Assembly (NCBI GenBank): GCA_017417465.1
Contig: JAFPZD010000083.1
Location: forward strand, 18,486-82,485
Reading direction: 5' to 3'
Source of the DNA: Prevotella sp.
GTDB lineage: Bacteria > Bacteroidota > Bacteroidia > Bacteroidales > Bacteroidaceae
DNA length: 64,000 nt
Below are positions 8,117 through 16,770 of this stretch, piece after piece (position 1 is the first letter of the stretch; every line of letters begins with the position of its first letter). The notes beneath the pieces were generated by a model, which saw only the letters and a program-made list of their open reading frames with translations, did no database searches and had not been told where the DNA came from. Made by a program: the position numbers and the translations under genes.

Positions 8117-9188
8117 GCAACGCCTACAATCGCTCGACCTCCTGCGCGGCCTCACCGTGGCAGGCATGATACTGGTGAACAACGGCTATGGCGAATCGTT
8201 CGAGATGCTGCGCCACTCAAAGTGGAACGGCATGACGCCCTGCGACCTTGTGTTCCCCTTTTTCCTGTTCATCATGGGCATCTCGTGCTACCTGTCGTTG
8301 TCGAAGAACAACTTCACGCCGACGAAGGCTGTCGTCTTGAAGGTGCTGAAGCGCACAGTGCTGCTCTTTGTCATCGGACTGTTCATCAACTGGTTCGAAC
8401 TGGCGATGGAGGGCAGGCCCCTCGATTTCGCCCACCTGCGTCTGTGGGCAGTCATGCAACGTATTGCCCTGTGCTACGGTCTCGTTTCACTGTTTGCCCT
8501 GTTCTGCAACCACCGCTACACACTGCCCGTTGTGGCCCTGCTGCTCGGAGCCTATACCTTATTATTAATATATGGCAACGGCTACAGCGAGGATGCCGCG
8601 ACGAACCTCCTGGCACAGACCGACCTGCGACTTTTCGGCTACGACCACCTCTACCATAAGAGTCCCGTTGACCCAGAAGGCCTCCTGGGCACCATCTCGT
8701 CCACGGCACATGTGCTGATAGGTTTCTACTGTGGCTTGCTCATCAAGCGTCATAAGGAGCTGTCGCAGAAAGTCATCGCCCTGTTCACCGTCGCCACCGT
8801 ATGCCTCATCGCCGGCTACCTGCTGACCTATGGACTGCCGCTTAACAAGCGCATCTGGAGTCCCAGCTACGCCCTTGTCACTTGTGGGCTGGGCGCCCTG
8901 CTACAGGCTTTCATCATGCAAGTTGTCGACGGCAATGCCACCCGCCTTCCGAAGGGCTGGCTCCCCTTTAAAGTGTTTGGCGTCAATGCCCTTGCACTCT
9001 ACGTCGGCAGCGAGCTGCTCGCCATCATCTTCGGCCATCTGGGCATCTCAACGTTTATCTACGACTGTCTGCATGCCGTCATCGCCCCACTGAAGTGGGC
9101 TTCGTTGGCCTACGCCCTGGTGTTCGTAGCCATCAACTTCGCACTGGGCTACTGGCTCTACCGCAGGAAGATCTTCATCAAGCTCTAA
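8106..9188 (+). CDS. HGSNAT-like transmembrane acetyltransferase (DUF5009/DUF1624)
   Basis: Multi-pass membrane protein of about 360 residues, homologous to heparan-alpha-glucosaminide N-acetyltransferase, which moves acetyl groups across a membrane to terminal glucosamine. The family N-terminus SLDLLRGLTVAGMILVNN and the segment DLVFPFFLFIMGIS are clear, and about ten hydrophobic helices follow. The ATG at 8106 overlaps the GH89 stop by 11 bp, implying coupling; a TTG at 8103 is the only alternative. Together the pair could N-acetylate glucosamine ends and then cleave the resulting alpha-GlcNAc, the same order as human HGSNAT and NAGLU. Bacterial substrates are inference. Confidence 0.85.
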   Translation: MENKQRLQSLDLLRGLTVAGMILVNNGYGESFEMLRHSKWNGMTPCDLVFPFFLFIMGISCYLSLSKNNFTPTKAVVLKVLKRTVLLFVIGLFINWFELAMEGRPLDFAHLRLWAVMQRIALCYGLVSLFALFCNHRYTLPVVALLLGAYTLLLIYGNGYSEDAATNLLAQTDLRLFGYDHLYHKSPVDPEGLLGTISSTAHVLIGFYCGLLIKRHKELSQKVIALFTVATVCLIAGYLLTYGLPLNKRIWSPSYALVTCGLGALLQAFIMQVVDGNATRLPKGWLPFKVFGVNALALYVGSELLAIIFGHLGISTFIYDCLHAVIAPLKWASLAYALVFVAINFALGYWLYRRKIFIKL

Positions 9189-9193
9189 TCGCG

Positions 9194-9288
9194 CCTGCTC
9201 CGAGAAGTCTGGCAGTCCGCTCCGAGCGGACTGCCAGTCTCCTCAGAGCAGACTGTCAGACTTCTCGGAGCGGACTGCCAGTCTCTGT
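9194..9288. repeat. Nested palindromic repeats after the acetyltransferase gene
   Basis: The convergent gap holds GCAGTCCGCTC/GAGCGGACTGC as a perfect short palindrome, flanked by CCGAGAAGTCTG and CAGACTTCTCGG, which pair with each other. A further GAGCGGACTGCCAGTCTC follows. The structure can fold on both strands and may end transcription from both sides. Related AGTCTGCTCCGAGC and ACAGTCCGCTC pieces appear at about 62999-63100. Confidence 0.75.
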
Positions 9289-9289
9289 G

Positions 9290-11203
9290 TCAGCTGCTCA
9301 AGGCTTGGACGTAGTTCCAAAGCTTGCGGTAGAAAGGATGGCGGGTGAGCGTTCGACGGTCGCCAAGGATGATGACCTTCATGCGGGCACGGGTGATGGC
9401 AACGTTCATGCGGCGCAAGTCACGCAAAAAGCCTATCTGGCCCTCCTCATTGCTACGCACGAGGGAGATGACGATGATGTCGCGCTCTTGCCCCTGAAAA
9501 CCGTCGACGGTATTGATGGTGATGTTTCGGCGGAAAGGCTTGAGGTACTCGTTCTGGCGCAACAAGTGGCGCAGTAGTTGCACCTGAGCCCGATAGGGCG
9601 AGATAATGCCCACATCGAGACGCTCATCGGTGATGCGCTGCCGACCGATGAGTTCGAAGTAGGCCTGCAGGGCGAGCAGTGTCAGGCGTGCCTCGGTGGT
9701 ATTGAGAATTGACAATTGGGCATTCTGCGTTTCGGAATTGTTCTCATTCTCTCCCTCGCTCAATTTCCCAATTTCCCCCGTGTCAATCCACGTCATGGGC
9801 AGGTCAAGGTCGAGAATGCTGCGATGTTGCACCTCAGGGGCAGCCACCATAAGGTTATGGTAGAACCAGTCGGAAGAGAAGCGCATGATGTCCTCATGCA
9901 TGCGATACTGGGTGCGCAGCAGCGTCACCACCTCGGGCTTCTCGTTGGCGATGCGCTCCATGAGCGTCACGCCAAGTCCGCCTTTCAGGGCCTCGTAGCA
10001 CTTCACCGTGGGCGGCAGCTGACAGTGGTCGCCGGCAAAGATGACACGTCCGGCGCGACGGATAGGAATCCAGCAGGCAGCCTCCAACGCCTGGGCACCC
10101 TCGTCGATGAAGAGCGTGCCAAACTTCATGCCATCCAACAGGCGGTTGGCTGAGCCGACAAGCGTCGAGGCGATGACATGGGCCTCGGTGAACAGCTGGG
10201 CGTTGATGCGTATCTCAAGCTCGGTGGCACGCTCTTTCAGACGTTCCATCTTCTGATGCCACGAATCGCCGCGCTTACGTTGTGAGCGTAGCTCACGGAT
10301 AGCTTTGCGGATAGCCCACAGCTGTGGGTAGTCGGGATGTGCCTCAAAACGCCGCTCGTAGGTGAACGAGAGCATCTTGTCGTCGACGCGCGTGGGATTG
10401 CCTATACGCAGCACGCTGAGCCCACGGTCGACGAGCTTTTCGGAGATCCAGTCGACGGCCATATTGCTCTGGGCACATACCAGCACCTGCGGCTCACGGC
10501 GCAGCGTCTCGTAGATGGCCTCGACGAGCGTCGTCGTCTTGCCCGTGCCTGGAGGGCCATGGACAATGGCGACGTCCTTAGCACGCAGCACATTGTTGAC
10601 TGCATGCTCCTGCGCAGCATTAAGATACTGGAAGCCGATGTCAGGGAACGTGTAGGTCTCGGCTTTCTGGCGGGAGTAGAACAAGTCGCGCAGATAGCCC
10701 AGACGTCCCTTGGCACGCATGGTGCGGTCGAGGGCCTCGAACATCAGCCGATAGGTGGTCTCGTCGAAGAAGAGCTGGACGCCCACTTGTCCCTCGGACG
10801 CCTGAAGGTCGACAAGCGGAGCTGCGTCGGGCACGGCGACCACCATGCGGTCACCATCGACGTAGCTAACGGTACCTGTGAAGAGAGGGGTTACGACAGG
10901 ATGGTTGTTTGAGAGCGTCTGCCGAAAGAACTGCACAGGACGCCCAAACTCGAAGTTGTGGTCATCATCGTCGTCGCCATCTGCAGAGATGCGGAACACT
11001 TCAACGCAGAGCTGGTTGAGCGAGTTGTAGTAATTGCGACCGATGCGCAAGGGGAACCACGCATCTCCACGGGCCACGCGGCGCTCGACGCCCATGGCCT
11101 CGGCCATCTGCTGGTAGGCCTTCTTCTCTTCGTCGTACTCCATCTGCAGCAACATGCGCTGCCGTTGAAGCTCTAGTATCGGTGACGACTGGCCCTTTGC
11201 CAT
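9290..11203 (-). CDS. Superfamily 1 (UPF1/DNA2-like) DNA/RNA helicase
   Basis: Cytosolic ATPase of about 637 residues. Walker A is VHGPPGTGKTTTLVEAI, motif II is FIDEGAQALEAACW, motif III lies in FAGDHCQLPPTV, motif IV-V in DGFQGQERDIIVISLVRSN, and motif VI in VAITRARMKVIILGD. The start at ATG 11203 (MAKGQSS) is chosen over an in-frame GTG at 11227. Residues about 476-501 (around TQNAQLSILNTTE) come from the AATTCTCA-type simple repeat, inserted in frame between motifs. It is the last gene of a four-gene minus-strand run. The biological substrate is unknown. Confidence 0.9.
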   Translation of the reverse strand: MAKGQSSPILELQRQRMLLQMEYDEEKKAYQQMAEAMGVERRVARGDAWFPLRIGRNYYNSLNQLCVEVFRISADGDDDDDHNFEFGRPVQFFRQTLSNNHPVVTPLFTGTVSYVDGDRMVVAVPDAAPLVDLQASEGQVGVQLFFDETTYRLMFEALDRTMRAKGRLGYLRDLFYSRQKAETYTFPDIGFQYLNAAQEHAVNNVLRAKDVAIVHGPPGTGKTTTLVEAIYETLRREPQVLVCAQSNMAVDWISEKLVDRGLSVLRIGNPTRVDDKMLSFTYERRFEAHPDYPQLWAIRKAIRELRSQRKRGDSWHQKMERLKERATELEIRINAQLFTEAHVIASTLVGSANRLLDGMKFGTLFIDEGAQALEAACWIPIRRAGRVIFAGDHCQLPPTVKCYEALKGGLGVTLMERIANEKPEVVTLLRTQYRMHEDIMRFSSDWFYHNLMVAAPEVQHRSILDLDLPMTWIDTGEIGKLSEGENENNSETQNAQLSILNTTEARLTLLALQAYFELIGRQRITDERLDVGIISPYRAQVQLLRHLLRQNEYLKPFRRNITINTVDGFQGQERDIIVISLVRSNEEGQIGFLRDLRRMNVAITRARMKVIILGDRRTLTRHPFYRKLWNYVQALSS

Positions 11204-11235
11204 CGCCTTCTCCTCGTTTGCCGCCACACCTTCTT

Positions 11236-12093
11236 TTACTTAATCTTCGAAGTCATTGGCGAGCGGACACCCTGATAGCCCGTCAGGTAAACCTTTGCCG
11301 AGCCGAAAGAGAGGAACATATCGAGGCGGACGGGGATGTGGTTCTGGTCGTCGGTGACATAAAAGCGGATGAGCTCATGGTTCTTGCCATCCTCGTGCTC
11401 GATGAACGAGAAGACCAGACAGCGGAACTTCTCCTTGGTGCCGTCAATCTTGAACGTCTCCTTGCCACGATACTTCAGCCACGAGTTCATTAGGTGGCGC
11501 GCATCGCTGATGGGCATGGGGATGACGTCGCCCTTCTTCATCTGCGAGGCGTCGAAGTTACGGGCACGCAGGAAGATGCTCATCATGTCGTAGACGCAGT
11601 CCTGATACTCCTTCTCCTGCCAACGGTGCTCGCCGCGATGAGTGAGGCGGTGCATCTTCACATGGCAGTTGTTCTTCGGGTACGAATACCACAGCTCGTC
11701 GACGTAGTAGCGCTTGCCCTCACGTGCGCCCTTGCGGTGATAGAGCGGTGCGAGGTCCTTATAGCTACAGATGGAGAGCAGCGTGTCGCGCATCATGAAG
11801 ACGCCATCGAGCTTCGAGTTGCCACCAGTGGTGAGAAACGTGCGGTAGACGGCCTGCCCGTCGTAAGTGCCGAGCGAGGTCTTCATCTGCGCCTTGCCGA
11901 CCTTCACCCATACGAACTGCCAATTGAAGTACAGGTCGTAGGTGAGGTTCTCGCCCGACTGGAACGCCGTGTTCTCGATGCCGCACTGCGACTGTGCACT
12001 GGCATGGCCGATTAAAAATGAAAAATGAAAAATGAAAAATGCTACCAGCACCGTCCATCTTAACACTTTGCCATTGACTCTATTCATATCCAT
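11236..12093 (-). CDS. DUF3108 secreted protein
   Basis: 285-residue exported protein of the DUF3108 family (function unknown, predicted outer-membrane or periplasmic beta-barrel-like lipocalin fold). After the signal peptide come NLTYDLYFNWQFVWVKVGKA and later LMNSWLKYRGKE and IPVRLDMFLSFGSAKVYL, all typical. The hydrophobic core of the signal peptide (FFIFHFSFLIG) is encoded by a tandem AAAAATGAA-type repeat at about 12013-12042. It lies 39 bp after the Ig-like lipoprotein and ends 8-32 bp before the helicase start, so it is likely cotranscribed. Confidence 0.85.
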   Translation of the reverse strand: MDMNRVNGKVLRWTVLVAFFIFHFSFLIGHASAQSQCGIENTAFQSGENLTYDLYFNWQFVWVKVGKAQMKTSLGTYDGQAVYRTFLTTGGNSKLDGVFMMRDTLLSICSYKDLAPLYHRKGAREGKRYYVDELWYSYPKNNCHVKMHRLTHRGEHRWQEKEYQDCVYDMMSIFLRARNFDASQMKKGDVIPMPISDARHLMNSWLKYRGKETFKIDGTKEKFRCLVFSFIEHEDGKNHELIRFYVTDDQNHIPVRLDMFLSFGSAKVYLTGYQGVRSPMTSKIK

Positions 12094-12132
12094 ACGCTTT
12101 TTCGTTCTTAACTTATCTATTTCGTCTGCCCG

Positions 12133-14169
12133 CTACAAGCTGACACCTTTGCCTTTAAGGTACTCGATGCCCATCTGCTTGGCGCGCTCCAGGTTACGGT
12201 TCTTCTGCTGACGCGCCTTCTCGGGTTTCTGCTTCGTGACGGCGGCAGGTTTCTGGCGGTAGCGTGGCGTTGTCGTCAGGTTCCACTTGCGGTTGACGTC
12301 CCACTTCTCCTTACACTCCACCTCCTCGTTGAAGTAGTAGACCGGTTCGGCTTGCCGACCCTCGTCATAACAGCCCGTGTCCCACTCGCCATTACCATTC
12401 TGGTCAATATGTAGACGTAAATAATAGGTAGAAGGTTTAAGATAGAAGAACACTGCACTGCCATCGGCCTCCATGACGCTCTCGCGCACCACCTTGTCGG
12501 ACTTGTCGACAAGTGCCACACGCACGACGGCGACACTGTCGAGTGGCGGCAAGCCTGACAGCTCAACGGTGAGCGTACTGAACTTGTCGGCCTCGCTGAC
12601 CTTCAGGCCCTGTTTGACGCGGGCATTCTCAAGGCCATAGATGGTACAAAAGGCTGCCGAGTCGATCTCGAGGCTATACTCCAGCCCCTCCTGCCAGTCG
12701 GCCTTCAAGGCGTATTTACGGGCTGAGTGCTGCGTGAACTCATGGGGTGCATTGTACCACACGGAGTCGATCTGCACATAGAGGTGGACACCCGACGTGT
12801 CACAGCGCTGCAACGGCTGTGGTGTCTCGAACCACACGGTCTGCATGGGTTCCACCTGTCCCATCGGTGTCACCTTCACCTGCAACGGCTTGACGGGCAT
12901 GATGCTGTCGTAGCGCTCCTCGCGCTTTTTCTTCTTCTCCTGCTCTTTCTTCCATTTCTCGTATTCTTTCTGCTCATCCTTCTTACGCTTCTCGTAGCCT
13001 ACCTTGGGGAGGATCTCCATCGTGTCGGTATGCAGGAAGAGCGTGCCAAGACTGTCGCTCATGTAGTAGTTGGCCTCGAGGCGCAGCGTGTCCTGATTGA
13101 CCAGCGTGGTGTCGCGAAGCCAGTAATAGACGGTGTCACGCTTCAGCGACGTCTCGACGACGAAGGCACTGTCGCTATCGAAGTTCAGCCCCCTCAGGCG
13201 TGGCACCTCCTCATGGCCGTAGCTGAAGAAGAAGCCGATCTTCTCTGGCTCCTGACGCTCGGTCTTTAGCAGGAAGCGGTCGGTCTGCGGCTCCTGGAAG
13301 CAGAGCAGCGTCACGTCGTCGGGCAGGAAGTGGGTGTAGCCCACACGGAGGATGTTCTCGATATGCAGCGTGTCGCGCCAGATGGTGTCCTGCCGCGTGT
13401 CGGGCTTCCACGAGGGCACGATAGAGTCTTCAGAGAAGCCTATCATCTCACTCTTCTGACCGAACACATAGTCGCCGTCGGCATCCTGAAGGGCAAAGAT
13501 GCGGTAGCTGCCAGGGGCAACGCCCTTGATGGTGAAACGTCCGCTGGCGTTGGTTCGCGAGACGCGCATCATGGGCGTCGTATGGAACAGCGAGTCGTCG
13601 TAGCTCGCATAGTCGTAGAGGCCGACGAGGATGCCCTTGATGGGTTCAAGGTCAGCAGCGTTAAGACAGTAGCCACCGACCTCAAGCGTGTCGATATGGT
13701 CACCGGTAGAGAAGCTGAACGTATAGTTGCCCATGGGGTTGCCCTCGTTGTTGTCGGTGATGGCATCACTGAAGTCGACGGTGTAGGTGGTAGACTCCTT
13801 TAGCGAGTCTTTCAGCTCGACAATGATGCGGCGCCCGGCCGCCTTGATGTCGGCCTGCTCCAGCTGAGGTGGCGAGATGATGACCTTGTTCTGCGCATCC
13901 TCAATCTTGATAAACTCGTTGAAGTTGATGGTCAGCTTCTGAGACTTGACGTTCACACCACGCTCGTCGGGCGAAGCGCTAACCACCCTCGGTGGAGTGT
14001 CGTCATACCATCCTCCGTCGGGGTTGCCCATACGGGCACAGGAAACAAGCAGCAAGATGAGTACAAAAAGCCCACCCAAGTCTCCCAAAAGGGAAGAATG
14101 TCTGACTATATGATTGAATTGCCTTTTCTTCATCTTCATGCTATCTAAGCTCCTTCGTAGGGTGCTCAT
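12133..14169 (-). CDS. Ig-like domain lipoprotein
   Basis: 678-residue predicted lipoprotein with a lipobox-like LLLVSCA (about residue 42). An SbsA-type Ig-like domain follows (roughly 55-150, TPPRVVSASPDERGVNV then FNEFIKIEDAQNKV and YTVDFSDAI). Next is a carboxypeptidase-regulatory-like fold (about 160-240, ASGRFTIKGVAPGSYRIFALQD), then a Lys/Glu-rich stretch (about 385-420) and a C-terminal basic tail. The start ATG overlaps the upstream stop (ATGA); an internal ATG at 14139 (MKMKKRQ) would give a more normal signal peptide. The segment SLLGDLGGLF before the lipobox is encoded by a palindromic TCCCTTTTGGGA element. Function unknown. Confidence 0.8.
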   Translation of the reverse strand: MSTLRRSLDSMKMKKRQFNHIVRHSSLLGDLGGLFVLILLLVSCARMGNPDGGWYDDTPPRVVSASPDERGVNVKSQKLTINFNEFIKIEDAQNKVIISPPQLEQADIKAAGRRIIVELKDSLKESTTYTVDFSDAITDNNEGNPMGNYTFSFSTGDHIDTLEVGGYCLNAADLEPIKGILVGLYDYASYDDSLFHTTPMMRVSRTNASGRFTIKGVAPGSYRIFALQDADGDYVFGQKSEMIGFSEDSIVPSWKPDTRQDTIWRDTLHIENILRVGYTHFLPDDVTLLCFQEPQTDRFLLKTERQEPEKIGFFFSYGHEEVPRLRGLNFDSDSAFVVETSLKRDTVYYWLRDTTLVNQDTLRLEANYYMSDSLGTLFLHTDTMEILPKVGYEKRKKDEQKEYEKWKKEQEKKKKREERYDSIMPVKPLQVKVTPMGQVEPMQTVWFETPQPLQRCDTSGVHLYVQIDSVWYNAPHEFTQHSARKYALKADWQEGLEYSLEIDSAAFCTIYGLENARVKQGLKVSEADKFSTLTVELSGLPPLDSVAVVRVALVDKSDKVVRESVMEADGSAVFFYLKPSTYYLRLHIDQNGNGEWDTGCYDEGRQAEPVYYFNEEVECKEKWDVNRKWNLTTTPRYRQKPAAVTKQKPEKARQQKNRNLERAKQMGIEYLKGKGVSL

Positions 14170-15755
14170 TGATTATTTAGCTGGAGCAGCTGCTCTATCG
14201 TTTCGCGACTATTGCTCAGGCGCGGCACCTTATGCTGGCCACCCAGATGCCCCTTGGTCTTCAGCCAGTCGTTGAAGAGGTTGGGACGCGCAACGATTAT
14301 CTCTAAAGGTTGCAGTGTGATGTCCTTATGGCGTTTGGCCTCGTAGTCACTGTTGATCTCCTTCAGTTTCTGATCGAGCAGGCGGGCAAACAGCTGCAGG
14401 TCGGCAGGCGGTTGCGAGAACTCGATGAGCCACTGATGACGGCACTTGGCGTTACGGTCCATGAAGACAGGGGCCGCCGTATACTCCAGCACCTCGGCGC
14501 CTGTCTGCTTGCAGGCAAAACCAAGACCCTGCTCGGCATTGTCGACGATGAGTTCTTCGCCAAAGGCATTGATGAAGTGCTTGGTGCGCCCAGTGATGAT
14601 GAACTTGTAAGGATTGACAGACGTGAACTGAATGGTGTCGCCAATCATATAGCGCCACAGGCCACACGACGTGGTGATAACCATGGCGTAGTTCTTGCCC
14701 GGCTCGACGGCCCAAAGGGGAATCAACCCACCCCCAGCTCCTCCCGTGGGGAGGGGTGTCTGGTTACTATTGACGGCGGAATTATCAGCGGCAGAACTAC
14801 CCAAGTTCCCTTCTCTTGGAGAGTTGGGTTTTAACTCTTGGAATTCAAAGAACACGTCGTAGTCGACCATCAGCAGGAGCGACTTGTCGTTCGGATCGTC
14901 CTGAACGCCGAAAAAGCCCTCGCTGGCATTGTAGGTCTCCTCGTAATGCATCAGTGGCGATGTAATGAGATGCTCGTACTGCTCACGGTAGGGCGTGAAG
15001 GCCACACCGCCATGGAAGAACACCTCCAGATTAGGCCACACCTCCTCAAGATGGGTTTTCCCCGACAGTTCCATGACACGGTTCAATACGGAGAGCATCC
15101 ACGAGGGCACGCCCGACAGGTTGGTGACATTCTTCGTCATCGCTTCGCGGGCAATGCGGTCGCGCTTCACCTCGAAGTCAGCCAGAAGGGCTGTCTCCTT
15201 CTTGGGAATACGGATTAAGTTTACCAGCGGATTGATGTTCTCAATGAGGATGGCGCTCAGGTCGCCAACGAGCGAGCCTGGCAGGTTATAGTTAGGGGCA
15301 TGGCTACCACCGAGTATCAGGCCCTTGCCATCGAACATCCGACTCTGAGGATTGTTACGCAGATAGATGGCTACCGCGTCGGTGCCCCCTCGGTAGTGGA
15401 TGGACTTCAGGCCGTCGGCAGAGACAGGGATGAACTTCGACTTGTCATTGGTCGTACCGCTCGACTTGGCATACCATTTCACACGGCCAGGCCACAGCAC
15501 ATCACGCTCACCTCGCCGCATGCGGTCGATGTCAGCCTTCAATGCATCATAGTCGTTCAAAGGCACGCGCTGTACGAAGTCGTCATAAGAGCGCAGCGAA
15601 TCAAAATGGTGGCTGCGGCCATACTCCGTCTGCCGCCCCTGGTTGATGAGGCGTGCCAACACCTGTCGCTGCAGCTCTTCCGAATCATTGGTGTAACGCT
15701 CTAACTGTCGCCAACGGGATGCGAAGAGATTTCTTGTTAAGCTTGTTAAACCCAC
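14166..15755 (-). CDS. GH3 auxin-responsive promoter family protein (acyl-adenylate-forming fold)
   Basis: 529-residue protein of the GH3 family, related to plant acyl-acid amido synthetases; the bacterial members have no established substrate. The P-loop-like KWYAKSSGTTNDKSKFIPVS near residue 95 and the later YNASEGFFGVQDDP match the ATP-binding motifs of the family. The start is a GTG; no better ATG is near. Residues about 310-345 (GSSAADNSAVNSNQTPLPTG and a Gly-rich tail) are an in-frame insertion carrying two palindromic elements, one GGTGTC...CCACCCCC type and one ACCCAA...TTGGGT type. First gene of the operon reaching to the helicase. Confidence 0.85.
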   Translation of the reverse strand: MGLTSLTRNLFASRWRQLERYTNDSEELQRQVLARLINQGRQTEYGRSHHFDSLRSYDDFVQRVPLNDYDALKADIDRMRRGERDVLWPGRVKWYAKSSGTTNDKSKFIPVSADGLKSIHYRGGTDAVAIYLRNNPQSRMFDGKGLILGGSHAPNYNLPGSLVGDLSAILIENINPLVNLIRIPKKETALLADFEVKRDRIAREAMTKNVTNLSGVPSWMLSVLNRVMELSGKTHLEEVWPNLEVFFHGGVAFTPYREQYEHLITSPLMHYEETYNASEGFFGVQDDPNDKSLLLMVDYDVFFEFQELKPNSPREGNLGSSAADNSAVNSNQTPLPTGGAGGGLIPLWAVEPGKNYAMVITTSCGLWRYMIGDTIQFTSVNPYKFIITGRTKHFINAFGEELIVDNAEQGLGFACKQTGAEVLEYTAAPVFMDRNAKCRHQWLIEFSQPPADLQLFARLLDQKLKEINSDYEAKRHKDITLQPLEIIVARPNLFNDWLKTKGHLGGQHKVPRLSNSRETIEQLLQLNNQ

Positions 15756-15781
15756 GTCAGTTTACGGTTTACGTATTCACA

Positions 15782-15805
15782 TTTGGCGTGCAAAGTTACG
15801 CCAAA
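15782..15805 (-). promoter_or_regulatory. GH3 operon promoter inside an 8-bp inverted repeat
   Basis: The minus-strand -7 box TAACTTTG (15791-15798) sits between TTTGGCGT (15782-15789) and ACGCCAAA (15798-15805), an exact inverted repeat. It could be an operator; nothing in the neighbourhood identifies the regulator. Confidence 0.5.
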
Positions 15806-15878
15806 TCTTTGTAATATGGGCAACTTTCACGTTTTTTAGTACAACTTTACGCTTTAATTAACGCTATTATCTTTTGAG

Positions 15879-16062
15879 GAGTTGTGGAGGTGAGGAGGTG
15901 AGGAGGTAAAGTAGGATACCTCTGCTGTTCTGAGATCCTGAGATTCATCAAATGAAGCGAATAGATGGGGAATGGGTCTATTCTACTTTACCTCCTCATC
16001 TCCTCATCTCCTCAACTACTTTACCTCCACAACTCCTCAACTCCTCAACTCCTCAACTCCTT
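15879..16062. repeat. Pyrimidine/purine simple repeats with an inverted copy
   Basis: The gap between the wbqC stop and the GH3 promoter has GGAGGTGAGGAGGTAAAGTAGG on the plus strand at about 15885-15916, and its inverse CTACTTTACCTCCTCATCTCC at about 15984-16005, followed by CTCCTCAA units. The two arms can pair as a long imperfect hairpin. The same TCTATYCTACTTTACCTCCTCA block reappears before the HU gene at about 28850-28872. No gene is supported here. Confidence 0.7.
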
Positions 16063-16065
16063 ACC

Positions 16066-16770
16066 TCAGAGGAAGAAGATGCTCTCTGGCCCCATATTGA
16101 AGAGCAAGTCGAGAATGCTCAGGTTAGGCAGAAAGCCATGCTTACTGGCAAATACCTGATAGTAAGGGCGGGCAATAAAGTCAGCATCGGGCTGGGGGTG
16201 CTTGGGGTGGATGGCTGCACGGAAATCGGCAATCGCGGATTGTGCATTACCAGCAACAGTCGTTGGGGGAAGGAAGGAAGTAGTGTGTTCGACATGAGGG
16301 TGAATGTCGAGCAGCTCACACATCGTCTCGCGGATCGCCTCATTGAAATCAAGCAGCCGCTCCCAGCGGTGTTCGGTGAAGAAGGGACGCAGGTCGTCCT
16401 CGTAATACTCAAAGAAAGGTGAGTCACCGTAGGCCGACTGCATGGCCTGCCAGTGCAAGTGACGCCAGTTTCCATGATCGGAAATGAGCGAGACCTCTCC
16501 CGCCCTCCCTGTAGGGGAGCAGATGGCAAATGCCCCCCCGCCAGATTGTTCCTCCCCCTCGGGGAGGCTGGGAGGGGTTTTTAGCTTCTCGCTTCTCACA
16601 GGCACCGTCAGCGCCTGCACACCCTGAGTGGTGGCAATCAGGCAGCGGTTGCGGTAGGTCTGCTTGACGAACGTTTCGCAGCATTCTATCTGTACCTTGT
16701 CGTAGCGATACAGCTTCTGGTACCACTGTATGGGTCCGAAATAGGTAGTGGCAAGCAGGGCGGTGGTCAT
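16066..16770 (-). CDS. WbqC family protein
   Basis: 234-residue WbqC-like protein. The N-terminus ALLATTYFGPIQWYQKLYRYD and the downstream LISDHGNWRHLHWQAMQSAYGDSPFFEYY are family hallmarks. WbqC proteins are found in surface-polysaccharide loci and behind signal peptidase genes in Bacteroidetes, but their reaction is not established. Its start overlaps the previous gene by 4 bp (ATGA). Residues about 60-92 (KTPPSLPEGEEQ onwards) are an in-frame insertion encoded by a CCCCTCCC...GGGGAGG palindrome, placed between two conserved family motifs. Confidence 0.88.
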   Translation of the reverse strand: MTTALLATTYFGPIQWYQKLYRYDKVQIECCETFVKQTYRNRCLIATTQGVQALTVPVRSEKLKTPPSLPEGEEQSGGGAFAICSPTGRAGEVSLISDHGNWRHLHWQAMQSAYGDSPFFEYYEDDLRPFFTEHRWERLLDFNEAIRETMCELLDIHPHVEHTTSFLPPTTVAGNAQSAIADFRAAIHPKHPQPDADFIARPYYQVFASKHGFLPNLSILDLLFNMGPESIFFL

